Below are positions 8,584 to 18,541 of a stretch of DNA of 64,000 bases, in pieces. Within the stretch, counting starts at the first letter, position 1; the number at the start of each line of letters is the position of its first letter. Both the position numbers and the translations under genes were made by a program. Under the pieces are notes generated by a model. That model was not told where the DNA came from. It ran no database searches and saw only the letters and a program-made list of their open reading frames with translations. The stretch lies in contig NZ_CP048289.1 in the NCBI RefSeq assembly GCF_014084105.1, forward strand, positions 7,387,922-7,451,921, in the 5' to 3' direction. The stretch comes from Streptacidiphilus sp. P02-A3a. GTDB lineage: Bacteria > Actinomycetota > Actinomycetes > Streptomycetales > Streptomycetaceae.

Positions 8584-9561
8584 ATGAATCCCGTGCGTAC
8601 CCCCTTCTCCCTCCTCGCCGAGCACGTCACCGTCCCGGACCGAGTGATCCGCTGGACGGCCTTCGCGACCCTGGTCGCGAGCGTGCTGATCGTGGTCACC
8701 GGCGGCGCGGTCCGGCTCACCGGCTCCGGCCTGGGCTGCCCGACCTGGCCCACCTGCACCGGTGGCGACCTGGCGCCGACGGCCGCGATGGGCATCCACG
8801 GGATCATCGAGTTCACCAACCGGATGCTCACCGACGTGGTGTGCGTGGTGGTCGGCCTGGCGATCATCGCCGCCCGCTGCGGCAGCCCGTGGCGGCGCAG
8901 CGTGTCCCGGCTGGGCTGGGCGCAGTTCTGGATCATCGTGGTGGACGCGGTGCTCGGTGGGATCACGGTGCTGTCGCACCTCAACCCGTTCGTGGTGGCG
9001 GTGCACTTCCTCACCTCGATGCTGCTGATCCTGGCCGCGCTGGCGATGTGGCAGCGGACCCGCGAGGGCGACGGCGAGCCGGTGCGCACGGTCGGGCGGC
9101 CGGTGCTGCACCTGTCCCGGCTGACCATCGCGGTGACCTCGGCGCTGATCGTGGCGGGGACCCTGGCCACCGGCACCGGGCCGCACTCCGGCGACGGCAC
9201 CACGGTCAAGCGGATGCCGTTCAACTGGGAGAAGGTGACCCAGTTCCACGCCGACTTCGCCATGGTCACCATCGGCCTGTCGCTGGCCATGATCTTCGTA
9301 CTGCTGGCGGTGGACGCCCCGCGCGCGCCGCGCGCCCGCTCCCGCGAGTTCCTGCTGGTGCTGCTGTCGCAGGCGGTGATCGGCTTCGTCCAGTACTTCA
9401 CCCACCTGCCCGAACTCGTCGTCGGCATCCACCTGCTGGGCGCGGCGCTGGTCTGGGTGGCGGTGCTGCGGCTGCACCTGTCACTGCGGATCCGCCCCGA
9501 ACTCGGCGCGCTGGACCGCCCGTCCGACATCGAGGCCATGCCGGACCTGGCCGCCGTCTGA
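8584..9561 (+). CDS. ctaA: Heme A synthase CtaA (COX15 family)
   Basis: CtaA oxidises the C8 methyl of heme O to a formyl group, giving heme A for cytochrome aa3 oxidase. About eight membrane helices are visible, with the conserved TGGAVRLTGSGLGCPTWP segment at about 39-56 and a histidine- and Glu-containing helix (IHGIIEFTNRM, about 79-89). A second histidine-bearing segment (FHADFAM) mirrors the first, as expected of the internal duplication. At about 325 residues it is of normal actinobacterial length. Start could be the ATG at 8584 or the GTG at 8593; TACGAT (8580-8585) could be a -10 box for a leaderless transcript from 8593. Its partner ctaB lies nearby on the opposite strand. Confidence 0.94.
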   Translation: MNPVRTPFSLLAEHVTVPDRVIRWTAFATLVASVLIVVTGGAVRLTGSGLGCPTWPTCTGGDLAPTAAMGIHGIIEFTNRMLTDVVCVVVGLAIIAARCGSPWRRSVSRLGWAQFWIIVVDAVLGGITVLSHLNPFVVAVHFLTSMLLILAALAMWQRTREGDGEPVRTVGRPVLHLSRLTIAVTSALIVAGTLATGTGPHSGDGTTVKRMPFNWEKVTQFHADFAMVTIGLSLAMIFVLLAVDAPRAPRARSREFLLVLLSQAVIGFVQYFTHLPELVVGIHLLGAALVWVAVLRLHLSLRIRPELGALDRPSDIEAMPDLAAV

Positions 9562-9842
9562 CCCGGTCGGGCTGGGCTCCCGCTCCCGCTGACGCCGTAC
9601 GAGCGCCCCTGGTCGGCGGCGCCGCAGCAGAGCAGTCTCAGCGGTAGCGGACGAGGAAGCTGTACGGCACGGAGCTGCGGTACCTGGGCCGGGTCGTGCG
9701 TCAGCAGATCCGGCACCTTCTCCAGACCCGTCACCGGGTCGACAGCGGTGCGATGTCCGACATACCGAGCATCGCCGCCACGGCTCACGGTGGCGAGGTG
9801 ACACCGCGCGACCGTCCGGCGGCGGCGGTTCGCCCGGAGGCC

Positions 9843-10190
9843 TCAGGCGGCGGGCTGGCTGCCGCCGAGCTGGAGCCCGGCCATCCGCTTCCACTCGTAG
9901 GCGCTGGTGCGGACCCTCAGCCCGAGCTCGCCCTCGAAGGAGTCGTGCCGGGTGATCCCGGAGAGCTCGACCGCGCGGTCGGCGACCGCCGGGGTGGGCG
10001 CCACCTGGTCGCCCCAGGAGCCGTCCGCGGCGACCAGGACGATCCGGGTGGAGATCCGGCCCACGTACTCCACCACGCCGTCGGCGCTGCCGCCGTGCGC
10101 GGCGGCGAAGGCGCTGATGTGCTTGGCGACGCGCCGGGCGCGTCGCTCGTCGGCGGCGGACAGGGCCGCGCTGCTGGTCTCTTCGCTCAT
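9843..10190 (-). CDS. Conserved hypothetical protein, 115 residues
   Basis: The ATG at 10190 opens a 115-residue soluble protein. It begins with a Ser/Ala/Glu/Arg-rich helix (ALSAADERRARRVAKHISAF) and continues with alternating hydrophobic residues (TRIVLVAADGSWGDQVAPT) suggesting a small alpha/beta domain. No catalytic motif is visible. It is flanked by ctaA (convergent, 281 nt away) and by the ctaB terminator, and it reads on the same strand as ctaB. I recall a similar small gene between ctaA and ctaB in other streptomycetes, which supports it being real. The 9562-9842 gap beside it shows no gene I can support. Confidence 0.7.
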   Translation of the reverse strand: MSEETSSAALSAADERRARRVAKHISAFAAAHGGSADGVVEYVGRISTRIVLVAADGSWGDQVAPTPAVADRAVELSGITRHDSFEGELGLRVRTSAYEWKRMAGLQLGGSQPAA

Positions 10191-10228
10191 GAAACCGATG
10201 CTACCCATCGGTAGTCCCACTGACGACA

Positions 10229-10262
10229 GGAGCCCCGTGTGCCGCGCGGCACACGGGGCTCC
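10229..10262 (-). terminator. ctaB terminator
   Basis: GGAGCCCCGTGTGCC (10229-10243) and its exact reverse complement (10248-10262) enclose GCGC, so the whole 34 nt is a perfect palindrome. It lies 18 nt beyond the ctaB stop. Confidence 0.85.
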
Positions 10263-10280
10263 GGAAGGTCCGCGGACCCG

Positions 10281-11222
10281 CTACTTCAGGAAGGGGTCGA
10301 TCGCGATCTCGACGAACAGCAGCGTCAGGTAGGTGATCGACCAGTGGAACAGCCGCATCTCCTTCAGCTTGGCGCCGACCACCCCGGCCCGGGCCCGGGC
10401 GAGCAGCCCGTGCGCCTCCTTCAGCCAGAACGCGCCCAGCAGCACCGCCGACACCGGGTACAGCCAACTGGTGTGCGCCAGCGGCCACAGCGCCAGTGAG
10501 ACGGCGACCATCACCCAGCTGTAGGCGACGATCTGCTTGGCCACGGCCTCGTTGGTGGCGATCACCGGCAGCATCGGCACACCGGCGTTGGCGTAGTCGT
10601 CCTTCACCTTCATCGACAGCGGCCAGTAGTGCGGCGGCGTCCAGAAGAAGATGACCAGGAACAGCACCACCGGCGCCCAGGCCAGCGAGTCGGTCACGGC
10701 CGCCCAGCCGATGAACACCGGCATGCAGCCCGCGATGCCGCCCCAGACGATGTTCTGCGCGGTGCGGCGCTTGAGGCCGAGGGTGTAGACGAAGACGTAG
10801 AAGAGCAGCGCGCCCAGCGCCAGCGCCGCCGACAGCGGGTTCACCAGCAGCCAGAACCAGGCCGTCGAGGCGACCGCCAGCGCGATCCCGAAGACCAGGC
10901 ACTCGCGCGGCGAGACCATCCCGGTGACCAGCGGACGCCGCTCGGTGCGGTGCATCAGCGCGTCGATGTCGCGGTCGATGTACATGTTCAGCGCGTTGGC
11001 CCCGCCGGCCGACAGGTAGCCGCCGAACACGACTTCGAGCACCAGCAGCAGGTTCGGGACGCCGCGCTGCGCCAGGAACATCACCGGCACGGTGGTGATC
11101 AGCAGCAGCTCGATGATCCGCGGTTTGGTCAGTGCTACGAAGGCCCCGAGACGGGCCGGCCACGGCCGGTGCCCGGGGTTCGCCTTGACCAGCCCGGCAG
11201 GACGGGATTCGACGGCGGTCAC
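10281..11222 (-). CDS. ctaB: Protoheme IX farnesyltransferase (heme O synthase) CtaB
   Basis: CtaB attaches a farnesyl group to protoheme, giving heme O, which CtaA then converts to heme A. It is a UbiA-superfamily membrane enzyme with about nine helices. The two Asp-rich prenyl-diphosphate sites are visible as [12 protein letters not shown] and the later [16 protein letters not shown]. The GTG at 11222 gives 313 residues and is preceded by AGGGG at 5 nt; a longer frame to 11300 lacks a ribosome site. It is divergent from tkt with about 370 nt between the two start codons, so each probably has its own promoter there. The terminator at 10229-10262 closes the gene. Confidence 0.95.
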   Translation of the reverse strand: MTAVESRPAGLVKANPGHRPWPARLGAFVALTKPRIIELLLITTVPVMFLAQRGVPNLLLVLEVVFGGYLSAGGANALNMYIDRDIDALMHRTERRPLVTGMVSPRECLVFGIALAVASTAWFWLLVNPLSAALALGALLFYVFVYTLGLKRRTAQNIVWGGIAGCMPVFIGWAAVTDSLAWAPVVLFLVIFFWTPPHYWPLSMKVKDDYANAGVPMLPVIATNEAVAKQIVAYSWVMVAVSLALWPLAHTSWLYPVSAVLLGAFWLKEAHGLLARARAGVVGAKLKEMRLFHWSITYLTLLFVEIAIDPFLK

Positions 11223-11572
11223 GAACACCCCTGGTAGACGAAGATCCACAGATACCGGCCCGGGGCGTGGCCCTCGGCGATCCTGCGCGTACCACGCCAC
11301 CTTAGACGTTGCGTATCTCCGCCCCCGCGCCGGGTCCTGGTTCAGGTAACCGTGTTGCCCCGTTCAGCGGGCGGACGGCGCGGCGATCCATCAGGCTGGC
11401 AGCGTGGAGAGTGGGTATGCGGGTCCGCGACGGCGCTCGCCCGTCCGCTGGTCGGCCGTCGCGGGATTCGGCGTACGCATGAGCGGTAGGCTCGACTCGT
11501 CAAGCGGGTCAACGCTCTGTGACCAGGTCCGCCACCGTCGACGGCGCCCGGCACCGGGTCGAATGACGATAC
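11223..11572. other. Intergenic region between ctaB and tkt (divergent promoters)
   Basis: About 350 nt with no supported gene. It must carry the promoters of ctaB (minus) and tkt (plus). AT-richer patches include CGTAGACT-like and TTAGACGTTGCG stretches near 11300-11315 and GTAGGCTCGACTCG near 11486-11499. I cannot assign -35/-10 pairs with confidence. Confidence 0.4.
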
Positions 11573-11593
11573 GGAAGGAGCCCTGATTCAGGG
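11573..11593 (+). promoter_or_regulatory. Ribosome site and palindrome before the tkt start
   Basis: GGAAGGAG (11573-11580) is followed by CCCTGATTCAGGG (11581-11593), whose last G is the first base of the GTG start. An in-frame TGA at 11584-11586 excludes any earlier start. The Shine-Dalgarno to start distance is long (12 nt). A CCCT/AGGG stem with a GATTC loop would shorten it. Confidence 0.6.
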
Positions 11594-13668
11594 TGAGTAC
11601 GACGCCGAGCACTACCTTTGAGTGGACCGATCTCGACCAGCGGGCAGTGGACACGGTCCGCGTTCTGGCGGCGGACGCCGTGCAGAAGGTCGGCAACGGC
11701 CACCCGGGCACGGCCATGTCCCTGGCTCCGGCCGCCTACCTGGTGTTCCAGCGTTTCCTGCAGCACGACCCGGCGGACCCCGCTTGGGCCGGCCGCGACC
11801 GTTTCGTGCTGTCGCCCGGTCACACCAGCCTGACCCTGTACATCCAGCTCTACCTCTCCGGCTACGGGCTGACCCTCGACGACCTCAAGTCCTTCCGCAC
11901 CTGGGGCTCGCTCACCCCCGGCCACCCCGAGCACGGCCACACCGCCGGGGTCGAGACCACCACCGGTCCGCTGGGCCAGGGTGTCGGCAACGCGGTGGGC
12001 ATGGCCATGGCCGCCCGTTACGAGCGCGGCCTGTTCGACCCGGACGCCGCCCCCGGCACCTCCCCCTTCGACCACACCATCTGGGGCATCTGCTCCGACG
12101 GCGACCTGGAGGAGGGCGTCTCCGGCGAGGCCTCCTCGCTGGCCGGCCACCAGAAGCTGGGCAACCTGGTCTTCCTGTACGACGACAACCACATCTCGAT
12201 CGAGGGCGACACCGAGACCGCCTTCTCCGAGGACGTGCTGAAGCGCTACGAGGCCTACGGCTGGCACGTCCAGCGGATCACCCCGGCCGCCAGCGGCGAC
12301 TTCGACGTCGACCAACTGCACGCCGCGCTGGCCGCCGCCAAGGCCGAGACCGAGCGCCCCTCGATCATCGCCGCGCGCACCATCATCGCCTGGCCCGCCC
12401 CGCACGCCCAGGGCACCGAGGAGTCCCACGGCTCCGCGCTGGGCGCGGCCGAGGTCGCCGCCACCAAGCAGGTCCTCGGCTTCGACCCGGAGCAGTCCTT
12501 CCAGGTCGAGGAGCAGGTGCTGGCGCACGCCCGCGAGGTCGCCGACCGCGGCCGCGAGGCGCACGCCGCCTGGGACAAGCGGTACCAGGACTGGCGTTCG
12601 GAGAACCCGGAGCGGGCCGCCGAGTTCGACCGGATCGTCGCGGGCGAGCTGCCCGACGGCTGGGAGCGGGCGCTGCCGTCGTTCGAGGCAGGCAAGGAGG
12701 TCGCCACCCGCAAGGCGTCCGGCGAGGTGCTCAAGGCCCTCGGCCCGGTCGTCCCGGAGCTGTGGGGCGGTTCGGCCGACCTGGCCGGCTCCAACCTCAC
12801 CACGATCGACCCCAACTCCTCGTTCCTGCCGGTCGGCAACCCGCTGCCGGGTGCCAACCCCTACGGCCGCACGATCCACTTCGGGATCCGCGAGCACGCC
12901 ATGGGCTCGGTCATGAACGGCATCGCGCTGCACGGCAACACCCGCGTCTACGGCGGCACCTTCCTCACCTTCTCCGACTACATGCGCGGCGCGGTGCGCC
13001 TGGCCGCGCTGATGCAGCTGCCGGTCAGCTACGTCTGGACGCACGACTCGATCGGCCTCGGCGAGGACGGCCCGACCCACCAGCCGGTCGAGCACCTGGC
13101 CGCGCTGCGCGCCATCCCGGGCCTGAACATCGTCCGCCCGGCCGACGCCAACGAGACCGTCGCCACCTGGGCCGAGGTGTTCCGCCGCCACACCGCCAAG
13201 CCCGCCCCGCACGGTCTGGCGCTGACCCGGCAGAACGTCCCCACCTACCCGGCGAACCCGCACGCGGCCAAGGGCGGTTACGTGCTGTTCGAGGCCGAGG
13301 GCGGCGCCGCCCAGGTGATCCTGATCGGCACCGGCTCCGAGGTCCAGCTCGCCGTCGCGGCCCGCGAGGCGCTGCAGGCCGAGGGGATCCCGACCCGGGT
13401 CGTCTCGATGCCCTGCGTCGAGTGGTTCGAGGAGCAGGACCGCGCCTACCGCGACTCGGTGCTGCCGCCGTCCGTCCGCGCCCGGGTCTCGGTCGAGGCC
13501 GGGATCGCGCTCACCTGGCACCGCTACACCGGCGACGCCGGACGCAACGTCAGCCTGGAGCACTTCGGTGCCTCCGCCGACTACAAGGTCCTCTACCGGG
13601 AGTTCGGCATCACCGCCGAGGCCGTGGTCGCCGCCGCCCATGAGTCCATCGCCGACGCCACCCGCTGA
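11593..13668 (+). CDS. tkt: Transketolase
   Basis: Transketolase moves two-carbon units between sugar phosphates in the non-oxidative pentose phosphate pathway, using thiamine diphosphate and Mg2+. The 691-residue length is typical. Motifs in order: [10 protein letters not shown] (about 34-43), [17 protein letters not shown], the thiamine-diphosphate motif with SDGDLEEG (about 174-181), the central pyrimidine-binding domain ([23 protein letters not shown]) and the C-terminal domain. The GTG at 11593 is fixed by the in-frame stop just upstream. It is the first gene of tkt-tal-zwf-opcA-pgl. Confidence 0.97.
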   Translation: MSTTPSTTFEWTDLDQRAVDTVRVLAADAVQKVGNGHPGTAMSLAPAAYLVFQRFLQHDPADPAWAGRDRFVLSPGHTSLTLYIQLYLSGYGLTLDDLKSFRTWGSLTPGHPEHGHTAGVETTTGPLGQGVGNAVGMAMAARYERGLFDPDAAPGTSPFDHTIWGICSDGDLEEGVSGEASSLAGHQKLGNLVFLYDDNHISIEGDTETAFSEDVLKRYEAYGWHVQRITPAASGDFDVDQLHAALAAAKAETERPSIIAARTIIAWPAPHAQGTEESHGSALGAAEVAATKQVLGFDPEQSFQVEEQVLAHAREVADRGREAHAAWDKRYQDWRSENPERAAEFDRIVAGELPDGWERALPSFEAGKEVATRKASGEVLKALGPVVPELWGGSADLAGSNLTTIDPNSSFLPVGNPLPGANPYGRTIHFGIREHAMGSVMNGIALHGNTRVYGGTFLTFSDYMRGAVRLAALMQLPVSYVWTHDSIGLGEDGPTHQPVEHLAALRAIPGLNIVRPADANETVATWAEVFRRHTAKPAPHGLALTRQNVPTYPANPHAAKGGYVLFEAEGGAAQVILIGTGSEVQLAVAAREALQAEGIPTRVVSMPCVEWFEEQDRAYRDSVLPPSVRARVSVEAGIALTWHRYTGDAGRNVSLEHFGASADYKVLYREFGITAEAVVAAAHESIADATR

Positions 13669-13696
13669 CCCACACCATCCGAAGGAGCAGCTCCAC

Positions 13697-14851
13697 ATGA
13701 CTGACGCTCTGAAGCGCCTCAGCGACGAAGGCGTGGCGATCTGGCTGGACGACCTCAGCCGCACCCGCCTGACCACCGGCAACCTGGCCGACCTGGTCCG
13801 TGACAAGCACGTCGTCGGGGTCACCACCAACCCGACCATCTTCCAGAAGGCCATCGGCGGCAGCAGCGACGCCTACGACGCGCAGCTGCGCGACCTGGCC
13901 GTGCGCGGGGTCACCGTGGACGAGGCGGTGCGGATGATGACCGCCGCCGACGTCCGCGAGGCGGCCGACGTGCTGCGCCCGGTCTACGACGCGAGCAACG
14001 GCCGCGACGGCCGGGTCTCCATCGAGGTCGACCCGCGGCTGGCGCACCACACCGAGGCGACCATCGCCGAGGCCCGGCAGCTGGCCTGGCTGGTGGACCG
14101 GCCGAACACGCTGATCAAGATCCCGGCGACCAAGGCGGGCCTGCCCGCGATCGCCACCGTCATCGGCGAGGGCATCAGCGTCAACGTCACGCTGATCTTC
14201 TCGCTGGAGCGCTACCGCGCGGTGATCGACGCCTTCCTGACCGGTCTGGAGCGGGCCAAGGCGGCCGGCACCGACCTGTCCGGGATCGAGTCGGTGGCCT
14301 CGTTCTTCGTGTCCCGGGTGGACACCGAGATCGACAAGCGCCTGGACAAGCTGGCCACCCCGGAGGCCGCGGCCGCCAAGGGCAAGGCCGCGATCGCCAA
14401 CGCCCGACTCGCCTACCAGGCCTACGAGGCGGTCTTCGGCTCGGTCGACGGCAGCGTCGCCGCGAGCGACCGCTGGAAGGCGCTGGCCGCCGCCGGGGCC
14501 AAGCCGCAGCGTCCGCTGTGGGCCTCCACCGGCGTCAAGGACCCGAACTACGACGACACCATGTACGTGGTGGACCTGGTCGCCGCGGGCACCGTCAACA
14601 CCATGCCCGAGGCCACCCTGAACGCGGTCGCCGACCACGGCGTGGTCCGCGGCGACACCGTCCGTGACTCCTACGCGGGCGCCCAGGCCGAGCTCGACGC
14701 GCTGGCCGGGCTCGGCATCTCCTACGACGAGGTCGTCCAGCTGCTGGAGGACGAGGGCGTGGAGAAGTTCGAGGCGTCCTGGAAGGAGCTCCTCGACACG
14801 GTCTCGGCGTCCCTGCAGAAGTTCACCCTGAAGGGGGGCTCGGGACAGTGA
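13697..14851 (+). CDS. tal: Transaldolase
   Basis: Transaldolase transfers a dihydroxyacetone unit from sedoheptulose 7-phosphate to glyceraldehyde 3-phosphate. At 384 residues it is the longer actinobacterial/cyanobacterial type. The Schiff-base lysine lies in [10 protein letters not shown] (about K141). Other conserved segments are [13 protein letters not shown] near the N-terminus and the [15 protein letters not shown] region. GAAGGAG (13681-13687) sets the ATG at 13697, 28 nt after tkt. Its stop overlaps the zwf start (GTGA), implying coupled translation. Confidence 0.97.
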   Translation: MTDALKRLSDEGVAIWLDDLSRTRLTTGNLADLVRDKHVVGVTTNPTIFQKAIGGSSDAYDAQLRDLAVRGVTVDEAVRMMTAADVREAADVLRPVYDASNGRDGRVSIEVDPRLAHHTEATIAEARQLAWLVDRPNTLIKIPATKAGLPAIATVIGEGISVNVTLIFSLERYRAVIDAFLTGLERAKAAGTDLSGIESVASFFVSRVDTEIDKRLDKLATPEAAAAKGKAAIANARLAYQAYEAVFGSVDGSVAASDRWKALAAAGAKPQRPLWASTGVKDPNYDDTMYVVDLVAAGTVNTMPEATLNAVADHGVVRGDTVRDSYAGAQAELDALAGLGISYDEVVQLLEDEGVEKFEASWKELLDTVSASLQKFTLKGGSGQ

Positions 14852-16419
14852 GCGACGACAACTCGACGGTCCTGGAGGACGATCCAGGCGAGCCACTGGC
14901 CTGGCTCAACCCGCTTCGGGATCCGGCGGACCGGCGGCTGCCGCGCATCGCCGGGCCCTCGGGCCTGGTCATCTTCGGCGTCACCGGCGACCTGTCCCGC
15001 AAGAAGCTGATGCCGGCCGTCTACGACCTGGCCAACCGCGGCCTGCTGCCGCCGGGCTTCTCGCTGATCGGCTTCGCCCGCCGCGACTGGGAGGACGAGG
15101 ACTTCGCGCAGGTCGTCCACGACTCGGTCAAGGAGCACGCGCGCACCCCCTTCCGCGAGGAGGTCTGGGCGCAGCTGGCCAAGGGCATGCGCTTCGTCCA
15201 GGGCGAGTTCGTCGACAACGACGCCTTCGAGAAGCTCCGCGAGACCATCGAGGAGCTCGACAAGGAGCAGGGGACCGGCGGCAACTTCGCCTTCTACCTG
15301 TCGGTGCCGCCGAAGTTCTTCCCGCAGGTGGTGCAGCAGCTGAAGGCGCACGGCCTGGCCGACCCGCCGAAGGGCTCGTGGCGGCGCGCCGTCATCGAGA
15401 AGCCCTTCGGCCACGACCTGGCGAGCGCCAAGGAGCTCAACACGGTCGTGCACTCGGTCTTCCCGCGTGACGAGGTCTTCCGGATCGACCACTACCTGGG
15501 CAAGGAGACGGTCCAGAACATCCTGGCGCTGCGGTTCGCCAACTCGATGTTCGAGCCGATCTGGAACCGCTCGTACGTCGACCACGTGCAGATCACCATG
15601 GCCGAGGACATCGGCATCGGCGGCCGGGCCGGGTACTACGACGGCATCGGCTCGGCCCGTGACGTGATCCAGAACCACCTGCTCCAGCTGATGGCGCTGA
15701 CCGCGATCGAGGAGCCCGCGTCCTTCCACCCGAAGGCGCTGGTGGCCGAGAAGCTGAAGGTGCTGTCGGCGGTCAAGATCCCGAAGGATCTGGGGCGGCA
15801 CACCGTGCGCGGCCAGTACACGCACGGCTGGCAGGGCGGCGAGGAGGTCTCCGGCTACCTGGAGGAGGACGGGATCAACCCCGACTCCACCACCGACACC
15901 TACGCGGCGGTGAAGCTGGAGATCAACAACCGCCGCTGGGCCGGGGTGCCGTTCTACCTGCGTACCGGCAAGCGCCTCGGCCGCCGGGTCACCGAGATCG
16001 CGGTGGTCTTCCAGCGTGCCCCGTACCTGCCGTTCGACTCCAGCGCCACCGAGGAGCTGGGGCAGAACGCCCTGGTCATCCGGGTGCAGCCGGACGAGGG
16101 GGTGACCATGCGCTTCGGCTCCAAGGTCCCCGGCACCTCGATGGAGGTCCGTGACGTCAGCATGGACTTCGCCTACGGCGAGTCCTTCACCGAATCCAGC
16201 CCGGAGGCCTACGAACGCCTCATCCTGGACGTGCTGCTCGGCGACGCCAACCTCTTCCCGCGCCACCAGGAGGTGGAGGAGTCGTGGAAGATCCTCGACC
16301 CGATCGAGGCGTACTGGAACAAGCACGGCAAGCCCGCCCCGTACGAGTCCGGCACCTGGGGACCGTCCGAGGCGGACGAGATGCTCGCACGAGACGGTAG
16401 GAGCTGGCGCCGGCCATGA
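14848..16419 (+). CDS. zwf: Glucose-6-phosphate 1-dehydrogenase
   Basis: Zwf oxidises glucose 6-phosphate to 6-phosphogluconolactone, making NADPH. It has 523 residues. The N-terminal Rossmann motif is [10 protein letters not shown] (about 44-53), and the catalytic RIDHYLGKE segment is at about 212-220. The GTG start at 14848 lies in the tal stop, and the zwf stop overlaps opcA (ATGA). The neighbour OpcA is the known assembly or allosteric partner of actinobacterial G6PDH, so the order is functionally meaningful. Confidence 0.97.
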   Translation: MSDDNSTVLEDDPGEPLAWLNPLRDPADRRLPRIAGPSGLVIFGVTGDLSRKKLMPAVYDLANRGLLPPGFSLIGFARRDWEDEDFAQVVHDSVKEHARTPFREEVWAQLAKGMRFVQGEFVDNDAFEKLRETIEELDKEQGTGGNFAFYLSVPPKFFPQVVQQLKAHGLADPPKGSWRRAVIEKPFGHDLASAKELNTVVHSVFPRDEVFRIDHYLGKETVQNILALRFANSMFEPIWNRSYVDHVQITMAEDIGIGGRAGYYDGIGSARDVIQNHLLQLMALTAIEEPASFHPKALVAEKLKVLSAVKIPKDLGRHTVRGQYTHGWQGGEEVSGYLEEDGINPDSTTDTYAAVKLEINNRRWAGVPFYLRTGKRLGRRVTEIAVVFQRAPYLPFDSSATEELGQNALVIRVQPDEGVTMRFGSKVPGTSMEVRDVSMDFAYGESFTESSPEAYERLILDVLLGDANLFPRHQEVEESWKILDPIEAYWNKHGKPAPYESGTWGPSEADEMLARDGRSWRRP

Positions 16420-17531
16420 AGATCGACCTTACGGACACCACCTCCAGCAAGATCAACTCCGGGCTGATCGAGGCACGCCGCTCCATCGGCGCCGGGGCCG
16501 TCGGCATGGTGCTGACCCTGGTCATCGTCACCGACGAGGGCAGCGCCTACGACGCGCTCAAGGCCGCCGGCGACGCCTCCCGCGAGCACCCCTCGCGGAT
16601 CCTGGCCGTGATCAGCCGTCCCGGGCGCTCGCCCCGGGCCCGGGCCGAGGCCCGGCTCGACGCCGAGATCCGGGTCGGCTCCGACGCGGGCACCGGCGAA
16701 ACGGTCCTGCTGCGGCTGCACGGCGAACTCGCCGCCCAGGCGCAGTCGGTCGTGCTGCCGCTGCTGCTGCCGGACGCCCCGGTCGTCGTCTGGTGGCCGG
16801 AGAACGCCCCGGAGAACCCCTCCCGGGACCCGCTGGGCGCGCTCGCCCAGCGCCGGATCACCGACGCGGTCACCGCCGAGTCCCCGGTGGAGCAGCTGGC
16901 CACCCGGGCGGTCACCTACGCCCCCGGCGACACCGACCTGGCCTGGACCCGGATCACCCCCTGGCGTTCGATGCTGGCGGCCGCGCTGGACCAGCGGCAC
17001 ACCAAGGTCGAGTCGGCCGTGGTCGAGGGCGAGTCGTACAACCCCAGCGCGGAACTGCTCGCGCTGTGGCTCGCCAGCCGACTGGACGTCAAGGTGGAGC
17101 GGGTCGTCAGCGAGGGTCCCGGACTGACCGGGGTCCGGCTGCGGACCGCCGGCGGCGACGTCACCCTGGACCGCAACGACGGCCTGCTGGCCAAGCTCTC
17201 CATGCCCGAGCAGCCGGACCGGATGGTGGCGCTGAAGCGCCGCGAGACCTCCGAGCTGATCGCCGAGGAGCTGCGGCGGCTGGACCCGGACGACATCTAC
17301 GCCGCCTCGGTCCGCTACGGCGTCGAGAAGCTGCACCGGATCAACTCCAGGCGGGAGGTCATCGACGCGCCGGACGACGCGGAGCCGGTGACCCTGCCGC
17401 CCGCCCACCCGGTCGCCTCGCCGACCCGGACCAAGGCCACGCCGAAGGCCGCCGCGCCCAAGGCCGCGCCCAAGAGCGCCGACAAGAGCGCCGACAAGGG
17501 CGCCGACGGGCAGAAGCCGAACGCGTCATGA
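16416..17531 (+). CDS. opcA: Glucose-6-phosphate dehydrogenase assembly protein OpcA
   Basis: OpcA promotes assembly or redox-dependent activation of G6PDH in cyanobacteria and actinobacteria. The frame encodes 371 residues with the typical beginning [17 protein letters not shown]. The C-terminal ~50 residues form a Lys/Ala/Pro-rich low-complexity tail (repeated AAPKAAPKSADKSADKG), which is not part of the usual domain. Both ends overlap neighbours by 4 nt (zwf before, pgl after). No catalytic residues are expected. Confidence 0.95.
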   Translation: MKIDLTDTTSSKINSGLIEARRSIGAGAVGMVLTLVIVTDEGSAYDALKAAGDASREHPSRILAVISRPGRSPRARAEARLDAEIRVGSDAGTGETVLLRLHGELAAQAQSVVLPLLLPDAPVVVWWPENAPENPSRDPLGALAQRRITDAVTAESPVEQLATRAVTYAPGDTDLAWTRITPWRSMLAAALDQRHTKVESAVVEGESYNPSAELLALWLASRLDVKVERVVSEGPGLTGVRLRTAGGDVTLDRNDGLLAKLSMPEQPDRMVALKRRETSELIAEELRRLDPDDIYAASVRYGVEKLHRINSRREVIDAPDDAEPVTLPPAHPVASPTRTKATPKAAAPKAAPKSADKSADKGADGQKPNAS

Positions 17532-18310
17532 GCACCCCGCAGCTGGTCGTGCACCGCGACAAGGAGCTGATGGCGGTCGCGGCGGCGGCCCGGCTGATCA
17601 CCCGGATCGTCGACGCGCAGTCCACCCGGGGCTCCGCCTCGGTGGTGCTCACCGGCGGGCGGAACGGCAACGCGGTACTCGCCGCGCTGGCGTCCTCGCC
17701 CGCCCGGGACGCGGTGGACTGGTCCCGGCTCGACCTGTGGTGGGGCGACGAGCGCTTCCTGCCCGAGGGCGACCCGGAGCGCAACGCCACCCAGGCCCGG
17801 GGCGAGCTGCTGGACGCGGTACCGCTCGACCCGGCGCGGGTGCACCCGATGCCCGCGTCGGACGGCCCGGACGGCGACAACCCGGAGGCGGCGGCCGAGC
17901 GGTACGCCGCCGAGCTGGCCGAGGCCGCTGGTCCGCGGGGGCACGACGGGGTCCCGGCCTTCGACGTGCTGCTGCTCGGCGTCGGCCCGGACACCCACGT
18001 GGCCTCGCTGTTCCCGGAGCACCCGGGGGTCCGTGAGCGTTCACTCACCGTGGTCGGTGTGCGCGGGGCCCCCAAGCCCCCGCCGGTCCGGATCTCGCTG
18101 ACGCTCCCGGCGATCCGCGCGGCCCGCGAGGTCTGGCTGCTCGCGGCGGGCGAGGACAAGGCGGAGGCAGTGGCCCTGGCGCTGTCCGAACCGGGCGAGA
18201 TCCAGGCCCCGGCCTCCGGCGCGTACGGTCGGCAGCGCACCCTGTGGCTGCTCGACCGCTCCGCCGCCGCGAAGCTCCCGCCCCAGCTGTACCCCCCGGC
18301 CACCGCCTGA
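17528..18310 (+). CDS. pgl: 6-phosphogluconolactonase
   Basis: Pgl hydrolyses 6-phosphogluconolactone to 6-phosphogluconate, completing the oxidative step started by Zwf. The 260-residue protein has the NagB/RpiA-like fold, with LTGGRNGNAVLAAL near residues 41-54 and the GVGPDTHVASLFP segment near 152-164. WWGDERFLP, a conserved active-site stretch, lies at about 72-80. The ATG at 17528 overlaps the opcA stop (ATGA). It is the last gene of the operon and is followed by a strong terminator. Confidence 0.95.
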   Translation: MSTPQLVVHRDKELMAVAAAARLITRIVDAQSTRGSASVVLTGGRNGNAVLAALASSPARDAVDWSRLDLWWGDERFLPEGDPERNATQARGELLDAVPLDPARVHPMPASDGPDGDNPEAAAERYAAELAEAAGPRGHDGVPAFDVLLLGVGPDTHVASLFPEHPGVRERSLTVVGVRGAPKPPPVRISLTLPAIRAAREVWLLAAGEDKAEAVALALSEPGEIQAPASGAYGRQRTLWLLDRSAAAKLPPQLYPPATA

Positions 18311-18319
18311 CCGGACACC

Positions 18320-18359
18320 GGACGGCCCCGCACCCCCACCCGGGGGCGCGGGGCCGTCC
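18320..18359 (+). terminator. Terminator of the pentose-phosphate operon
   Basis: GGACGGCCCCG (18320-18330) pairs with CGGGGCCGTCC (18349-18359). Inside, C18331 pairs with G18348 and CCCCC (18333-18337) with GGGGG (18342-18346), leaving a 4-nt loop. There is no U-tract, as usual in this group. Its right arm is duplicated at 24411-24440. Confidence 0.9.
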
Positions 18360-18369
18360 GCGTTCGGCG
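18340..18369. repeat. Left copy of the 30-bp direct repeat
   Basis: The repeat begins CCGGGGGCGC and ends GCGTTCGGCG, and is identical to 24411-24440. The bases on either side differ between the two copies, so 30 bp is the exact length of identity. Here it forms the right half of the pgl terminator. Confidence 0.95.
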
Positions 18370-18541
18370 GCGGCGGATGCGGTCGAAGCCGCGGGGGCGC
18401 AACGTCGGCCGGCATCCGGGGGTCCGGCGACGGGCGGCCGCTGTGGTCAGACGGGGCCGGAGGCTGGGGGGCGGCTTCCCTGGGCGGAAGCGCGGCGCCA
18501 CGGTAGCGTCGTAGTAGGCGGCGGGCTACGGAGGCGGCGCG

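Noticed and set aside
5221-9477. A minus-strand frame open for about 1,400 codons, antisense to wecB, the glycosyltransferase and ctaA
   Set aside because: It is a GC-rich antisense shadow: its translation is low-complexity (His/Gln/Arg/Gly), and the plus-strand genes carry intact family motifs.
9600-9790. A minus-strand frame reading GLEKVPDLLTHDPAQV-like sequence beside ctaA
   Set aside because: It looks protein-like over ~40 residues only, lacks a ribosome site and continues into antisense of ctaA; not enough to call a gene or remnant.
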